Position numbers and translations under genes: made by a program. 64,000 nucleotides of DNA from Arthrobacter alpinus (GTDB lineage Bacteria > Actinomycetota > Actinomycetes > Actinomycetales > Micrococcaceae). Every line of letters begins with the position of its first letter. Positions within the stretch are counted from its first letter, which is position 1. Shown here piece by piece: positions 26,092 to 35,873 of the stretch. The notes under the pieces are model-generated. The model ran no database searches and had not been told where the DNA came from. It was given only the letters and a program-made list of their open reading frames with translations. The stretch lies in assembly GCF_001445575.1 (NCBI RefSeq), contig NZ_CP013200.1, positions 620,001 through 684,000 on the forward strand, written 5' to 3'.

Positions 26092-27045
26092 ATGATTGAG
26101 GCAGTAAACCTGGCCAAGCACTACGGGGCCAAGACCGCGGTTGGCGGTGTCACGTTTACCGTCAAGCCGGGAATGGTGACGGGCTTCCTAGGCCCTAACG
26201 GTGCCGGCAAATCGACCACCATGCGCATGATCGTGGGCTTGGATGCGCCCTCCCGCGGCACCGTGACCGTCAACGGCAAGCCCTATGCAAAGCATCGTGA
26301 CCCACTGTGTCAGGTTGGCGCGTTGCTGGATGCGAAGGCCGTGCACACCTCGCGTAGCGCCTACAACCACCTGCTGGCCATGGCCGCCACGCACAGCATC
26401 CCCACCAAGCGCGTGAACGAGGTCATTGACATGACCGGCCTGGCTGCTGTGGCGAAGAAGAAGGCTGGCGGATTCTCCCTCGGTATGGGCCAGCGGCTCG
26501 GCATTGCCTCGGCATTGCTGGGCGATCCGCAGACACTGATCTTGGATGAGCCGGTCAACGGGCTGGATCCTGAAGGCGTGCTGTGGGTGCGTAACCTCGC
26601 CAAGCACCTTGCCGCGCAGGGAAAAACCGTGTTCTTGTCATCGCACCTCATGAGTGAAATGGCGCTGACCGCCGATCACTTGATTGTGATTGGCCGTGGC
26701 CAGATCATCGCCGACGCGCCGATTGCGCAGATCCTCGCCGGCACCCAGCAAGCCAAGGTACGGGTCCGCACCCCCGAGGTCACCCGGCTCAGCCAGCTAT
26801 TGGGTGGCCAAGGTGTTCAGGTGCAGTGCGAAGAGAACGAAACCCTTGAAGTCACGGGTTTGGATCCGCGCCAAATCGCCCAAATTGCGCTGCAAAACCA
26901 GGTTCTGGTGTACGAGCTGATGCCGCTGACCACCTCCCTCGAAGATGCCTACTTCAACCTGACCAAGGATGCAGTGGAGTACCACTCGCAGGAATTCAAC
27001 GACAACTTGCCGGCCTCGGCCCCGGCCGCTGTGAAGGGACTCTAA
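26092..27045 (+). CDS. ABC transporter ATP-binding protein (BcrA-like)
   Basis: This ATPase of 317 residues belongs to the drug/bacitracin exporter group. Walker A GPNGAGKST starts at residue 34, the signature is the degenerate SLGMGQRLGIA, and Walker B is LILDEPVNGLDP. A C-terminal domain of about 100 residues carries the DUF4162-like fold usual in this group. The ATG at 26092 follows AAAGGGG at a good spacing. A partner permease starts 2 bases after its stop, and a two-component system follows, so the four genes probably form one operon that senses and exports an envelope-active compound. Confidence 0.9.
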   Translation: MIEAVNLAKHYGAKTAVGGVTFTVKPGMVTGFLGPNGAGKSTTMRMIVGLDAPSRGTVTVNGKPYAKHRDPLCQVGALLDAKAVHTSRSAYNHLLAMAATHSIPTKRVNEVIDMTGLAAVAKKKAGGFSLGMGQRLGIASALLGDPQTLILDEPVNGLDPEGVLWVRNLAKHLAAQGKTVFLSSHLMSEMALTADHLIVIGRGQIIADAPIAQILAGTQQAKVRVRTPEVTRLSQLLGGQGVQVQCEENETLEVTGLDPRQIAQIALQNQVLVYELMPLTTSLEDAYFNLTKDAVEYHSQEFNDNLPASAPAAVKGL

Positions 27046-27047
27046 AG

Positions 27048-27962
27048 ATGAGCACGACGACGATTTCCTCACCCGGGCGCGCCACTGGTGGTTCATTGAC
27101 ATTTGCCGGTGTGCTGCGCAGCGAATGGATTAAGTTCCGGTCCCTGCGATCCACCCAGCTGCTGCTCGCCTTTACATTCCTGGCGGTGGTGGGTGTTGGC
27201 GCCTTTTCCGCTTGGGTGCGTTCCATGGCCGTGCATCTCATTCTGGACCTTGGCCCCGCAGCAATGGACGGGTCCGGCGGCATCCCCGCCGAGGGTGCCC
27301 CCAAGATGACCCTTGAGCAGGCCATGGATGTGGCGAACTCACAAGGCATCAACCTCTACGGGACGCCCATAGCGGGGATCCAGCTGGGCATCCTTATTCT
27401 GGGTGCACTCTCCGTCATGCTGATCTCTTCGGAATTTGGCACCGGTATGATCCGCTCCACCATGACGGCGGTGCCCAAGCGGCTTCCGGCGTTCTTCGCC
27501 AAGGCCACTGTTCTGGCGGTGGTTTCCTACGTGGTGACACTCGTGGCTGCCTTCGCCACCTTCCTGGTCTCCATCCCGATCATGAAAGCCCAGGGCATCG
27601 AGTTGTCTCTGGGTATGGACGGGGTGGTGTACAGCATCCTGATGGGCGGAGTTTATGTTGCAGGAGTTTCGCTCATCGCGCTTTCTCTGGGGGCGTTGCT
27701 GCGCAGTTCCGCCGGTGCCATCATCGTGCTGGTGGCACTGTTCCTCATGCTGGACATTGCGGCACCGCTTCTGGGCCTGATTCCCGGTGATTTCTGGATG
27801 TACGTGGGGCAGTACTTCCCCAGCGTTTCCGGAGGGCGCATGCTGGAAATCCATGACAAGGAGGCCTTCCTGAGCCCCCTGGCCGGTGGTCTGGTGTTCC
27901 TCGGCTGGATTGTACTAATCATGGTGCCAGCCGCTATCTCGATCAAGACTCGTGACGTCTAA
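27048..27962 (+). CDS. ABC transporter permease (ABC-2 type)
   Basis: This permease of 304 residues has six hydrophobic segments. The N-terminal LRSEWIKFRSLRSTQLLLA is typical of actinobacterial ABC-2 permeases that pair with BcrA-like ATPases. A loop of about 50 residues, with Pro and Gly, follows helix 1. The start lies 2 bases after the ATPase stop, indicating coupled translation. The sensor kinase gene begins 50 bases downstream. Confidence 0.88.
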   Translation: MSTTTISSPGRATGGSLTFAGVLRSEWIKFRSLRSTQLLLAFTFLAVVGVGAFSAWVRSMAVHLILDLGPAAMDGSGGIPAEGAPKMTLEQAMDVANSQGINLYGTPIAGIQLGILILGALSVMLISSEFGTGMIRSTMTAVPKRLPAFFAKATVLAVVSYVVTLVAAFATFLVSIPIMKAQGIELSLGMDGVVYSILMGGVYVAGVSLIALSLGALLRSSAGAIIVLVALFLMLDIAAPLLGLIPGDFWMYVGQYFPSVSGGRMLEIHDKEAFLSPLAGGLVFLGWIVLIMVPAAISIKTRDV

Positions 27963-28012
27963 GAGCAGCTGACGTTCCCGGCGACTCGCCAAGGGAAGCT
28001 AAGCACTGACTT

Positions 28013-29308
28013 ATGCGCACAAAAGACCAGGCGGGGGCCGCGGAACGAACGGCCGTTTCCCCCGCCGACTTACCTTCCGCTGCACGGCGGGCCGACGAAT
28101 TCACGGCCCGCCGTCGTGGCGCACTCCGAACATATTTCTACAACCACCCCCGCGTCATGGACGTGGTGGTGGTTTTTGCGTATTTGCTGGCCGGCTCAGG
28201 CATCTTCCTCAGCGGTGACCCTGACGTCAATATGAGCGAGCACGTGGTCATCGTCCTAGCCTCGGCCACGGTTCTGATGTTCCGCCGCGATAAACCACTG
28301 GCCGTGCTCGCCATTGTTTCAGTATTCGAAGTTCTCAATATTGTGGTGGTGCCCACGGCCAGCAACATTGGGGTCGGTATCTGGTTTGCGCTCTACGCCG
28401 TGGCCGTTCGGTACAAGAGTGTGATCAGCTTTGCACTGGGAATCATCTCTGGGGTGCCGCTGATCTTCTTCATCTTGTTCCTGTATCAGTACCCTGCCGA
28501 TCTTCTGACGGACAACGGTCCCAGCGCTGCGACAAGCACCATCATTTCAGCGATCGTTATCCTACTCTCGAACATTGTCGCCACCGGCATTGGCGCCGCA
28601 GTGCGCAGCAGCCGCAAACATGAGGCCGAACTGCGCCAATGGGCCGTCCGCACTGCCGAGCTGGCCTCTGTGGCAGAACGGAACAGGATTGCCCGGGAAA
28701 TGCATGATGTGGTGGCCCACTCCTTGACCGTCATGGTGGCACTGAGCGATGGGGCCGCCGTGGTAGTCAAACGAGATCCGGCCAAAGCTGGGGACGTGCT
28801 GGGACAGCTCTCGCAGACCGGCCGCACAGCGCTGGCGGACATGCGCCGCGTATTGGGTGTGCTGCGGGCCGACGGTGGTAGCAACCGATCCCCGCAACCT
28901 GACCACACCGACATGGGGGCCTTGATTGATGGATTCCGTCAAGCCGGGCTCCCCACCTCCTTCACCCAGTCCGGTCCGCCCGTGCCCGCAGATCCTGCGC
29001 TGGCGCTGACCGTGTACCGGATCGTGCAGGAATCGCTGACTAACGTGCTGCGTTACGGCACGGCGGTGTCCCGAGTGGAGGTGATGGTGGCGAACAACAT
29101 TCTCACCGGGACCATCACCGTCCGGATCAGGGATGACGGCCACGGCACCCTGGATGCCTCAATGGGCTCCGGACGTGGCATTGTGGGAATGCGGGAACGC
29201 GCGCGTATTTATGTTGGCACGCTCGACGCCGGACCGGGCCCCCACGGTGGGTGGATCGTGACGGCTGTGTTGCATCCTGCGGAAAATTCCCCAGTGAACG
29301 GACAGTAA
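28013..29308 (+). CDS. Sensor histidine kinase (HisKA_3 type)
   Basis: This is a 431-residue kinase. A cytoplasmic tail of about 50 residues precedes five hydrophobic segments. The dimerisation motif IAREMHDVVAHSL carries the phospho-accepting His231, and the ATP-binding domain shows VQESLTNVLRYG, IRDDGHG and GSGRGIVGMRER. It closely resembles kinases that sit behind ABC-2 exporters in actinobacteria. It is followed at 25 bases by its response regulator gene. Confidence 0.9.
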   Translation: MRTKDQAGAAERTAVSPADLPSAARRADEFTARRRGALRTYFYNHPRVMDVVVVFAYLLAGSGIFLSGDPDVNMSEHVVIVLASATVLMFRRDKPLAVLAIVSVFEVLNIVVVPTASNIGVGIWFALYAVAVRYKSVISFALGIISGVPLIFFILFLYQYPADLLTDNGPSAATSTIISAIVILLSNIVATGIGAAVRSSRKHEAELRQWAVRTAELASVAERNRIAREMHDVVAHSLTVMVALSDGAAVVVKRDPAKAGDVLGQLSQTGRTALADMRRVLGVLRADGGSNRSPQPDHTDMGALIDGFRQAGLPTSFTQSGPPVPADPALALTVYRIVQESLTNVLRYGTAVSRVEVMVANNILTGTITVRIRDDGHGTLDASMGSGRGIVGMRERARIYVGTLDAGPGPHGGWIVTAVLHPAENSPVNGQ

Positions 29309-29333
29309 TGAAGAGAATTTGGGGAATTCTGAA

Positions 29334-30053
29334 ATGAACGACGGTCCTACTATTTCTAGCGAGCCCAACGAGACCAGCCAGCCCATTCGGGTTCTACTGG
29401 TAGATGACCAACCGTTGCTGCGGATGGGTTTTCGGCTCATTCTTGAGGGCGAAGATGACATGCACGTGGTGGGTGAAGCCTCCAACGGCATTGAAGCGCT
29501 GGGTGCTGTGGACCGGCTGCAGCCCCATGTAGTCCTCATGGACGTGCGTATGCCGATCATGGACGGCATTGAAGCCACCGGTAAAATCAGCGCATCGACC
29601 TCTGACGCCAGGATCATTATCCTGACCACCTTTGACCTCGACGAATACGCGTTTGCCGGGCTTCAAGCCGGAGCCAGTGCCTTCCTGCTCAAGGACGTGG
29701 CGCCGTCGGACCTGGTTCAAGCCGTGCGGCTCGTGGCCAGCGGCGATGCCGTGGTGGCCCCACGCGTCACCCAGCGGCTGCTGGAAGATTTTGTGCGCAA
29801 CAGCCCGCCACGCCCAACGCAAAGCCCTGACCCGCTGCTGGCGGACCTCACGCCCCGAGAGCTCGAGGTGGCGCAATGCATCGCCCAGGGACTGTCCAAC
29901 GCCGAGATTGCCCATTCGCTGTTCCTCTCCGAAGCCACCGTCAAAACCCATGTCCGGCGAATCCTGACCAAACTGCACCTACGCGACAGGGTCCAAGTGG
30001 TGGTGTATGCCTACGAAACCGGCATGGTGGTCCCCAGCAATCCGGATTACTAG
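29334..30053 (+). CDS. Response regulator, NarL/LuxR family
   Basis: This is a 239-residue regulator. The ATG at 29334 is preferred over an upstream TTG because GGGGA lies 8 bases before it. The receiver domain has VDDQ at residues 23-26, Asp70 in VVLMDVRMP and FLLKDVAP. The HTH is LTPRELEVAQCIAQGLSN with ATVKTHVRRILTKLHL. An unusual 15-residue acidic N-terminal extension precedes the domain. It probably controls the upstream exporter genes. Confidence 0.92.
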   Translation: MNDGPTISSEPNETSQPIRVLLVDDQPLLRMGFRLILEGEDDMHVVGEASNGIEALGAVDRLQPHVVLMDVRMPIMDGIEATGKISASTSDARIIILTTFDLDEYAFAGLQAGASAFLLKDVAPSDLVQAVRLVASGDAVVAPRVTQRLLEDFVRNSPPRPTQSPDPLLADLTPRELEVAQCIAQGLSNAEIAHSLFLSEATVKTHVRRILTKLHLRDRVQVVVYAYETGMVVPSNPDY

Positions 30054-30114
30054 AACGGAGCATGGGGGCCGGTGAACAGCGGGAATCCTGGCCGCTTCAT
30101 GATTGAATCGAACC

Positions 30115-31389
30115 ATGACTTCTGTGGAACACATCCTGGACCTACGCGACTTCATTGACGCCTCACCATCGAGCTTTCATGCGGCAGGTGAGGCTGGAGG
30201 ACGACTCGCAGGAGCCGGGTTCACGCAGTTGAACGAAACCGATCCGTGGCCCATACATGGGAAATTCTTCATGATCCGCGACGGCGCCATCATGGCGTGG
30301 ATTGTGCCCGAGGACTCCACCGTCACCACGCCATTCAACATTCTGGGCGCACACACGGATTCGCCCTCGTTCAAGCTCAAGCCGAAACCCACCACGGGCC
30401 GCTTTGGCTGGCTGCAGGCCGGTGTTGAGGTTTATGGCGGGCCGCTCATCAACTCCTGGCTGGACCGGGAACTGCAATTTGCTGGCCGGTTGGTGAGCCG
30501 TGATGGGGTTGAAACGTTGGTGGCCACCGGGCCGCTGTTACGGTTCCCGCAGTTGGCCATTCATTTGGACCGCAGCGCCAATGACGGCCTCAAGCTGGAC
30601 AAGCAACAGCACATGAATCCGGTGTGGGGCCAAGGCAACGCTCAGGACGAGGATCTTTTGGGGCTGCTCGCCGAGCGCGCGGGTGTGGATGCTGGCGAAA
30701 TTGGCGGGTACGACATTGTTGTGGCCGACACCCAGCCGGGCCAAGTCTTTGGTGCCAACAATGAATTCTTCGCCGCAGGGCGGATGGACAACCTGACATC
30801 CGTGCATGCGGGCCTGGTGGCACTCATCGCCGCGGCTCAAGCGCCCCTTTCCGGGGTGATCCCGGTTCTGGCGGCCTTTGACCATGAGGAAATCGGCTCG
30901 GGATCACGGTCGGGAGCCTGCGGACCCATCCTGGAAGATGTCCTGACCCGAGTCTCGGATGGTCTGGGCGCCTCGGTGAGTGAGCGACGTCGTGCTTTCG
31001 CCAGCTCATTCTGCGTCTCGGCTGACGCTGGCCACGCCGTCCACCCCAACTATTCCGAGCGGCACGATCCCGCCAACCTGCCGGTGCTCAACGGCGGACC
31101 GTTGCTAAAGATCAACGCGAACCAGCGCTATGCCACCGACGGCGTGGGGGCGGCCGTGTGGGCCAAGCTCTGTGCCGCAGCAGATGCACCGTACCAAGAG
31201 TTCGTTTCCAACAACAACGTCCCGTGCGGGTCCACTATTGGACCCTTGACGGCCACGCGACTCGGCATTAGAACACTGGACGTAGGCACACCGCTACTGT
31301 CGATGCACTCGGTGCGAGAGCTGTGCGGTGTGGCTGACCCGTTCTACTTGGCGCGCATTGCCCAGACGTTCTTCGGGGCCGCCGTCTAA
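30115..31389 (+). CDS. M18 family aminopeptidase
   Basis: This is a cytosolic zinc aminopeptidase of 424 residues, similar to aspartyl aminopeptidase. The metal-ligand motifs are ILGAHTDSP, FDHEEIGSGS and SADAGHAVHPNY, with the conserved C-terminal STIGPLTATRLG and STP-like LLSMHSVRE. I use the ATG at 30115 rather than a TTG four codons earlier. It removes N-terminal residues from peptides; substrate preference is not visible. It stands alone, ending just before a REP-like element of the opposite-strand DUF1345 gene. Confidence 0.92.
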   Translation: MTSVEHILDLRDFIDASPSSFHAAGEAGGRLAGAGFTQLNETDPWPIHGKFFMIRDGAIMAWIVPEDSTVTTPFNILGAHTDSPSFKLKPKPTTGRFGWLQAGVEVYGGPLINSWLDRELQFAGRLVSRDGVETLVATGPLLRFPQLAIHLDRSANDGLKLDKQQHMNPVWGQGNAQDEDLLGLLAERAGVDAGEIGGYDIVVADTQPGQVFGANNEFFAAGRMDNLTSVHAGLVALIAAAQAPLSGVIPVLAAFDHEEIGSGSRSGACGPILEDVLTRVSDGLGASVSERRRAFASSFCVSADAGHAVHPNYSERHDPANLPVLNGGPLLKINANQRYATDGVGAAVWAKLCAAADAPYQEFVSNNNVPCGSTIGPLTATRLGIRTLDVGTPLLSMHSVRELCGVADPFYLARIAQTFFGAAV

Positions 31390-31445
31390 CTGGAGCGGGC
31401 TGGGCCCACGCGCCAGCGGCTGTCCATGCCTAGAGAGGACGTGGA

Positions 31446-31513
31446 TGGGCCCACGCTCGCCAGGTCCCCGGGAAATCGCGCCAGCGATTTATCGGGCCGG
31501 CGAGTGGGGACTA
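31446..31513 (-). repeat. REP-like hairpin, full copy (B)
   Basis: Read on the minus strand, it begins with the TAG stop codon of the DUF1345 gene. The inner hairpin is AAATCGC-TGGC-GCGATTT, flanked by CCCG on one side and CGGG on the other, and by CTCGCC/GGCGAG and CCCAC/GTGGG further out. It is nearly the same as 51329-51396, with paired changes in the stem. A second GGGCCCACG lies upstream at 31402. Confidence 0.85.
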
Positions 31514-32161
31514 GGCGGCGAGGCTGACCACGAGGTTGATGGTGGTGGCCACAATTCCGGTGCCAAAAACAAACGCCAGCAAACTGTGCCGCAGCACGGT
31601 CGATCGCATGGCGCGAGTGGTGATGCTGGTGTCGGAGACCTGATACGTCATGCCCACGCTGAAAGCCATGTAGGCGATATCTGTATATTGCGGTGGCGCA
31701 TCCTGGTTGAAGTCGATTCCGCCGGGCTCGCCGCTGTAGTAAATCGTGGCATAGCGCAGCGTGAACAAGGTGTGGACCATGAGCCAGGACATGGCCGCAG
31801 CGGTCAGGGCGAGCAGAGCCAACAGGAACCGTGCGGTCCCTTGCACGTCCTTGCTGCCCACCATCACCAGCACCACGGCGGCCAGCGAACCCAGAGCTGC
31901 CAACAGGATCAGTAGATCGCTGGTGCCCAACCCCGGGTCTTCCTCTTGCGCATGGTTGGCAGTTTGCGCTGCATCCATGGGAGCAATTTGAAGCCACACC
32001 GTGGCGTTGTAGATCAGCGCAGCGACGGCCCAACCCACGGCCGGGGCGAAGACCCAGGCGCCTAATAATCCGGTCAGGGCTGCAGCGGCGACTCCGCACA
32101 CGAGCATCGCGGCAATGCGCAGTTGCCGGTGCCGGGCCCGGACAGAGGATTCTTGGTTCAT
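31511..32161 (-). CDS. DUF1345 family membrane protein
   Basis: This is a 216-residue membrane protein with five to six hydrophobic segments. The stretch YMAFSVGMTYQVSDTSI, with SSWLMVHTLFTLRYA-like sequence before it, is the DUF1345 signature. I start at the ATG giving MNQESSVRAR, since the longer frame would overlap the nuclease/helicase gene. The function is unknown. The gene is 7 bases from the end of that gene and is likely co-transcribed with it. Its stop codon is the first base of a REP-like element. Confidence 0.82.
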   Translation of the reverse strand: MNQESSVRARHRQLRIAAMLVCGVAAAALTGLLGAWVFAPAVGWAVAALIYNATVWLQIAPMDAAQTANHAQEEDPGLGTSDLLILLAALGSLAAVVLVMVGSKDVQGTARFLLALLALTAAAMSWLMVHTLFTLRYATIYYSGEPGGIDFNQDAPPQYTDIAYMAFSVGMTYQVSDTSITTRAMRSTVLRHSLLAFVFGTGIVATTINLVVSLAA

Positions 32162-32168
32162 GCTGTGA

Positions 32169-35100
32169 TCATGCCATGGTGGCCCACTGGTTGTTTGCAT
32201 TTGAACTACACAAGCCAATGAAGGCGCCCAGCTCTGCCATACCTTCGGGGCGCCCCGGCATGAAGTTGCTCAGTTCGGGGGAGCGAATGATGACGGCCCG
32301 CCACTGCCCGCGAGACACGGCGACGTTGATACGGTTGCGGTTCAGCAGGAATTCCATCCCGCGTGGGGCTCCCGACGGGTCTGCGCAGGCCATGGTCACC
32401 AGCACTACCGGAGCCTCCTGGCCCTGGAACTTGTCCACGGTGCCGACCTTTACATCGGGCAGGCCTGCCCGATCCAGCGTCTCCCGGACCAGATTGACCT
32501 GAGCGTTATAGGCAGCCACCACCAAGATGTCCTCCTGGACCAATGGGTGGGGAGCTTTGTTCGAGCCCGGCGTCCATAGTAGTCCGAGGTGTTCCTTTGC
32601 CTGTGCAACGACTGCCGCAGCCTCCTCAGGTGAGGACTGCTTATTGTCCTTTTCGCTCCCCGGTTTCTGGGTGACATAAATGGTTTCCACGCCCGGGGCC
32701 TTGCCATCGAGGTGACGCAGGGACGCTGCAGGTGCGGAGAACAGTTTCCCTTCGTAGCTGAGCCTGGATACCGCGGCGCACAAGTCGGGGTGCATACGCC
32801 AGGAATCGGCGAGGAAATAACCTTTGCCCTCAGGCAACGTGGCGTGGCCGGCCGACAACCAGCCCAGCGCCGATTCATCTACGGGAGCCGGATGTGAGCC
32901 CTGCGTGACCTGCGGCAGTTGCTGCGGATCGCCCAGCAGCAGAAGGTTCTTCGCGGCCCGAGCCACAGCCAAGGTGTTGGCCAGCGAATACTGCCCCGCC
33001 TCGTCAATGACCAGCAAATCCAGCGAGCCTTCAGGGACATTGGCGCCTGTCATGGTCCAGGCAGTGCCACCGATCAGCGCACCCTCAGCGCTGGAGAGGA
33101 GCTTGCCGAATTGCTTATCATCAGTGATTTTCCACGGGACATCGTGCGGGGTAGCGAGCTTTTTGCCCACGCGCTCCGGATCCACCCCGGCCTTCTCAAT
33201 GGCTGCCCGCAGCATATTTTCTACCACGGCGTGCGACTGTCCCACCACGCCAATCTTCCACCCCTTGGCCAGGAGGTTCGCGATGACGTGCGATCCCACA
33301 TGTGTCTTGCCAGTGCCGGGCGGGCCCTGAACAGCTAGGTAGGAATGGTCCAGGCTCAGCACAGCGTCGGTGATTGCCGTGATGTAATCGTGCTCCTGCG
33401 TGCTGTGCCCATCTCCATGAACGACGGCGGATGGGAGTTTTACCTCGCCCTTGAGACGAGGCTTTGCCTTGCGGAGGATTTCCAAGCCCGGATGTTTAGG
33501 CAGGTGTGGGCGCTCACCAGGCGCAGGCAGTCTGCCGCCCACAGTGGCCGCGAGTTCGGACAGTGCGGCCCGGATACTTGCGGTGGGGACAGGCTTGTTG
33601 GGCGCGATGGCGAGCGGGAGCTGACCGTAGGGCTGCACCTTGGTGGTGGATTTTTCGCTGACCAGGAGCGTGGTCAACTCAGGTGTTGCAGGATCGGAGA
33701 CATCTTCAATAACTGTGAGGTTGAAGAGGCCACCGCGTCGCTCCGCACTGGAGCGGTCATCGGATTCCTCCTCCATGCCATCAGGCAGTGGGGCGTCATA
33801 CATGCCAAACCAGGATGTTCCAGAGCGGAAATCGGAGCCCTCCGTAGCAGTTCCAGTGACCTTGAGCGTGCGACTTTCAGTCCTGGCACGGGGCTTGTCG
33901 GCCGGTTTGGCCCAGTCCGCTACGACCTCAACGTCTTCGATCCGGAGCATGTTGCGCTCCTCGGTCCAGGCATCCGGCCCCTTCTCGAGCCTGTCAAAGT
34001 GGCCCCACCAAAACTGCTTGTCCTCACGGCGGTGGTAGCTGGCAGCGGCAGAGACCATGGCGATCGCGTTCTCGTCGTCACTGAGTTCGTAGCCTTTGGT
34101 CTCTCGCAGGGCGGTAATGAATGTATCCAGCGCGAGTTCTTCGGGGCTGAGTTCATACGTGCCCTTCTTGTCCTCGTCGAGCTTGAGTTTGCCGCTGCCC
34201 TCGACCCACGTTTCGATTTCTACGGCGGCCCCAATGTCAAACAGCCAGTCCCGCAGGCGAAGGGTGGAGACGCAGTCGTACCGGTTGTAGTCCGTGATTG
34301 ACGTCAACGTCGCAGCTGCCTGGGCGGCCTCGGCCGCGTCACCGCCCCGCCCGGCGTCGCGCTGTTCACAGTAATTGGCATAAGCCACCACCGAAGCTCC
34401 TGCGTCTTTCACGTCACCGGAGCGGGCATTCTCGCCCATGTAAAAGGGCTCGAGTTTCTTGATGGAGTAGGAAGATTCGGAGATGCGCACGGACTGCCGC
34501 ACCGTGTCCAGCAGGTCAACGAGGAGACCGCTGCGCAGCCAATCGTCCACAGTGTCCTCTCCTGTTCCATGTAGCACTGAAAGGTTGCGCAGGGCAGACT
34601 TCTCGTAGGGCGCGTAGTGGTAAACATGCATCTCTGGCCATACTTCTCGGCGAGCCTGAACATATTCCACAAAGGCTTTGAGTGCAGCGCCTTCCTCTTG
34701 GCGTGAGTGCGCCCAAAATGGCTTAAAGACAAGTTCATCGTTGGGTACCGAAATAGCGTCAATGCCCTCTGGCAGGGCTTCAATGGAGCCAAAGAGGTAC
34801 TCAAGTCCCCACTTCTCGCTGGCGGCGTCCTGCCAGAGCGGGTCACCCTCAAAGTCAAAAAAGATGTCGCCGGGGCTCGGTTTTGGCAACTTGCTGACCG
34901 AATCTCGCAGCATCTTGTAGCCGATCTCGTGGGCCGAGGCTGTGCCCCGGCCTGCTATGGCCGTGCCGGTGGTCGGTTCCAGCCTGAGCTGCATGCGGGC
35001 CTGATCGCGAAGGCGCGCCAGCGGGCTCTTGGCAGGCGGAATAGGTATATCTGCCAGAGCTTGGACAGTGCTGATGCCCTGTGCCATGAGCTTGCGGCGC

Positions 35101-35873
35101 TGGGACCCGGTCATGCCGTTGACCAGCAGCAAGTCCTGATGCTCGGCCACTTGCTGGGAGCAGTAGTCGCAGCGGCCGCAATAACTAATGCCCTCTTGCA
35201 GCCAGGCAACAGGCAGCGGCTGTGCCCGGTGCGCGCTGGTCAGCTTCAGGAACCGCTCCCGGTGTTCACGGTATACCGGGAGCAAATCCGCCATAGCGTG
35301 CTCGCTGTGCTTCCGGTTACCCAGCACCAGGGTAGTCACCTCATGGAGCGGAATCCCGTACTTCTGCAGCTGATCCCCGTAGGCGGCAAGCTGCAGCAAT
35401 GCGCTGACCTTTGCATGCCGGGCCAGCTTGGTGTCATGAACGGCGTACGCGTTGTCATCCTGGCGCATCAGGAAGTCGGCAAAGCCCACCATGGAGCCGT
35501 CAAAGAAGGTGGCCTGGAAAACCACGTCCGCCCCAATACGCAGAGCCTCCAGCGTTTCCTCGCGCTTGGCTTCCAGCCCGGCCCAGCTCAAGGCGCCTGC
35601 CACGCGGGAAACAGACTTCACACCCTTGCCCGTTGCCGCATTCCACTCGCCGAATTCCTTTATGTATTCGTTCAGGATCTTTTCCTCGAAGGCGTCGCCC
35701 AGTTCGGCGGCACGTTCAAGCATGTCGTCCTTGGCAAAGCCTGGCTTGGCCGTCCGCCCAAGCTTTTCATCCAGAGCCCGCAGCGTCCGGTACTGGCATT
35801 CACTGGCCGTTACCAAATCTGACGCCGAAAAGATCAGCGGCTTGTTGCCCTCTGGGGAGTCAAGCAAAAACAT
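32169..35873 (-). CDS. TM0106-type RecB-like nuclease fused to SF1 helicase
   Basis: This is a 1234-residue protein. The N-terminal third is a Cas4/RecB-like nuclease with VHDTKLARHAK and a cysteine cluster in ISYCGRCDYCSQQ, suited to an iron-sulfur cluster. An RNase H-like region with DIFFDFEGDPLW follows. The C-terminal 450 residues form a Dna2/UPF1-like helicase, with Walker A GPPGTGKTH near residue 850, the DEAG box in LVIDEAGQYS near 956, and a late VDKFQGQEAPVV motif. Family members are annotated as TM0106 nucleases; a role in DNA repair or phage defence is inferred only. It stands apart from other nuclease genes. Confidence 0.88.
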   Translation of the reverse strand: MFLLDSPEGNKPLIFSASDLVTASECQYRTLRALDEKLGRTAKPGFAKDDMLERAAELGDAFEEKILNEYIKEFGEWNAATGKGVKSVSRVAGALSWAGLEAKREETLEALRIGADVVFQATFFDGSMVGFADFLMRQDDNAYAVHDTKLARHAKVSALLQLAAYGDQLQKYGIPLHEVTTLVLGNRKHSEHAMADLLPVYREHRERFLKLTSAHRAQPLPVAWLQEGISYCGRCDYCSQQVAEHQDLLLVNGMTGSQRRKLMAQGISTVQALADIPIPPAKSPLARLRDQARMQLRLEPTTGTAIAGRGTASAHEIGYKMLRDSVSKLPKPSPGDIFFDFEGDPLWQDAASEKWGLEYLFGSIEALPEGIDAISVPNDELVFKPFWAHSRQEEGAALKAFVEYVQARREVWPEMHVYHYAPYEKSALRNLSVLHGTGEDTVDDWLRSGLLVDLLDTVRQSVRISESSYSIKKLEPFYMGENARSGDVKDAGASVVAYANYCEQRDAGRGGDAAEAAQAAATLTSITDYNRYDCVSTLRLRDWLFDIGAAVEIETWVEGSGKLKLDEDKKGTYELSPEELALDTFITALRETKGYELSDDENAIAMVSAAASYHRREDKQFWWGHFDRLEKGPDAWTEERNMLRIEDVEVVADWAKPADKPRARTESRTLKVTGTATEGSDFRSGTSWFGMYDAPLPDGMEEESDDRSSAERRGGLFNLTVIEDVSDPATPELTTLLVSEKSTTKVQPYGQLPLAIAPNKPVPTASIRAALSELAATVGGRLPAPGERPHLPKHPGLEILRKAKPRLKGEVKLPSAVVHGDGHSTQEHDYITAITDAVLSLDHSYLAVQGPPGTGKTHVGSHVIANLLAKGWKIGVVGQSHAVVENMLRAAIEKAGVDPERVGKKLATPHDVPWKITDDKQFGKLLSSAEGALIGGTAWTMTGANVPEGSLDLLVIDEAGQYSLANTLAVARAAKNLLLLGDPQQLPQVTQGSHPAPVDESALGWLSAGHATLPEGKGYFLADSWRMHPDLCAAVSRLSYEGKLFSAPAASLRHLDGKAPGVETIYVTQKPGSEKDNKQSSPEEAAAVVAQAKEHLGLLWTPGSNKAPHPLVQEDILVVAAYNAQVNLVRETLDRAGLPDVKVGTVDKFQGQEAPVVLVTMACADPSGAPRGMEFLLNRNRINVAVSRGQWRAVIIRSPELSNFMPGRPEGMAELGAFIGLCSSNANNQWATMA

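Noticed and set aside
33345..35822. Long plus-strand frames opposite the nuclease/helicase gene (33345-34301 and 34707-35822)
   Set aside because: They are antisense shadows of a gene with clear domain motifs on the other strand, and lack ribosome-binding sites or recognisable domains.
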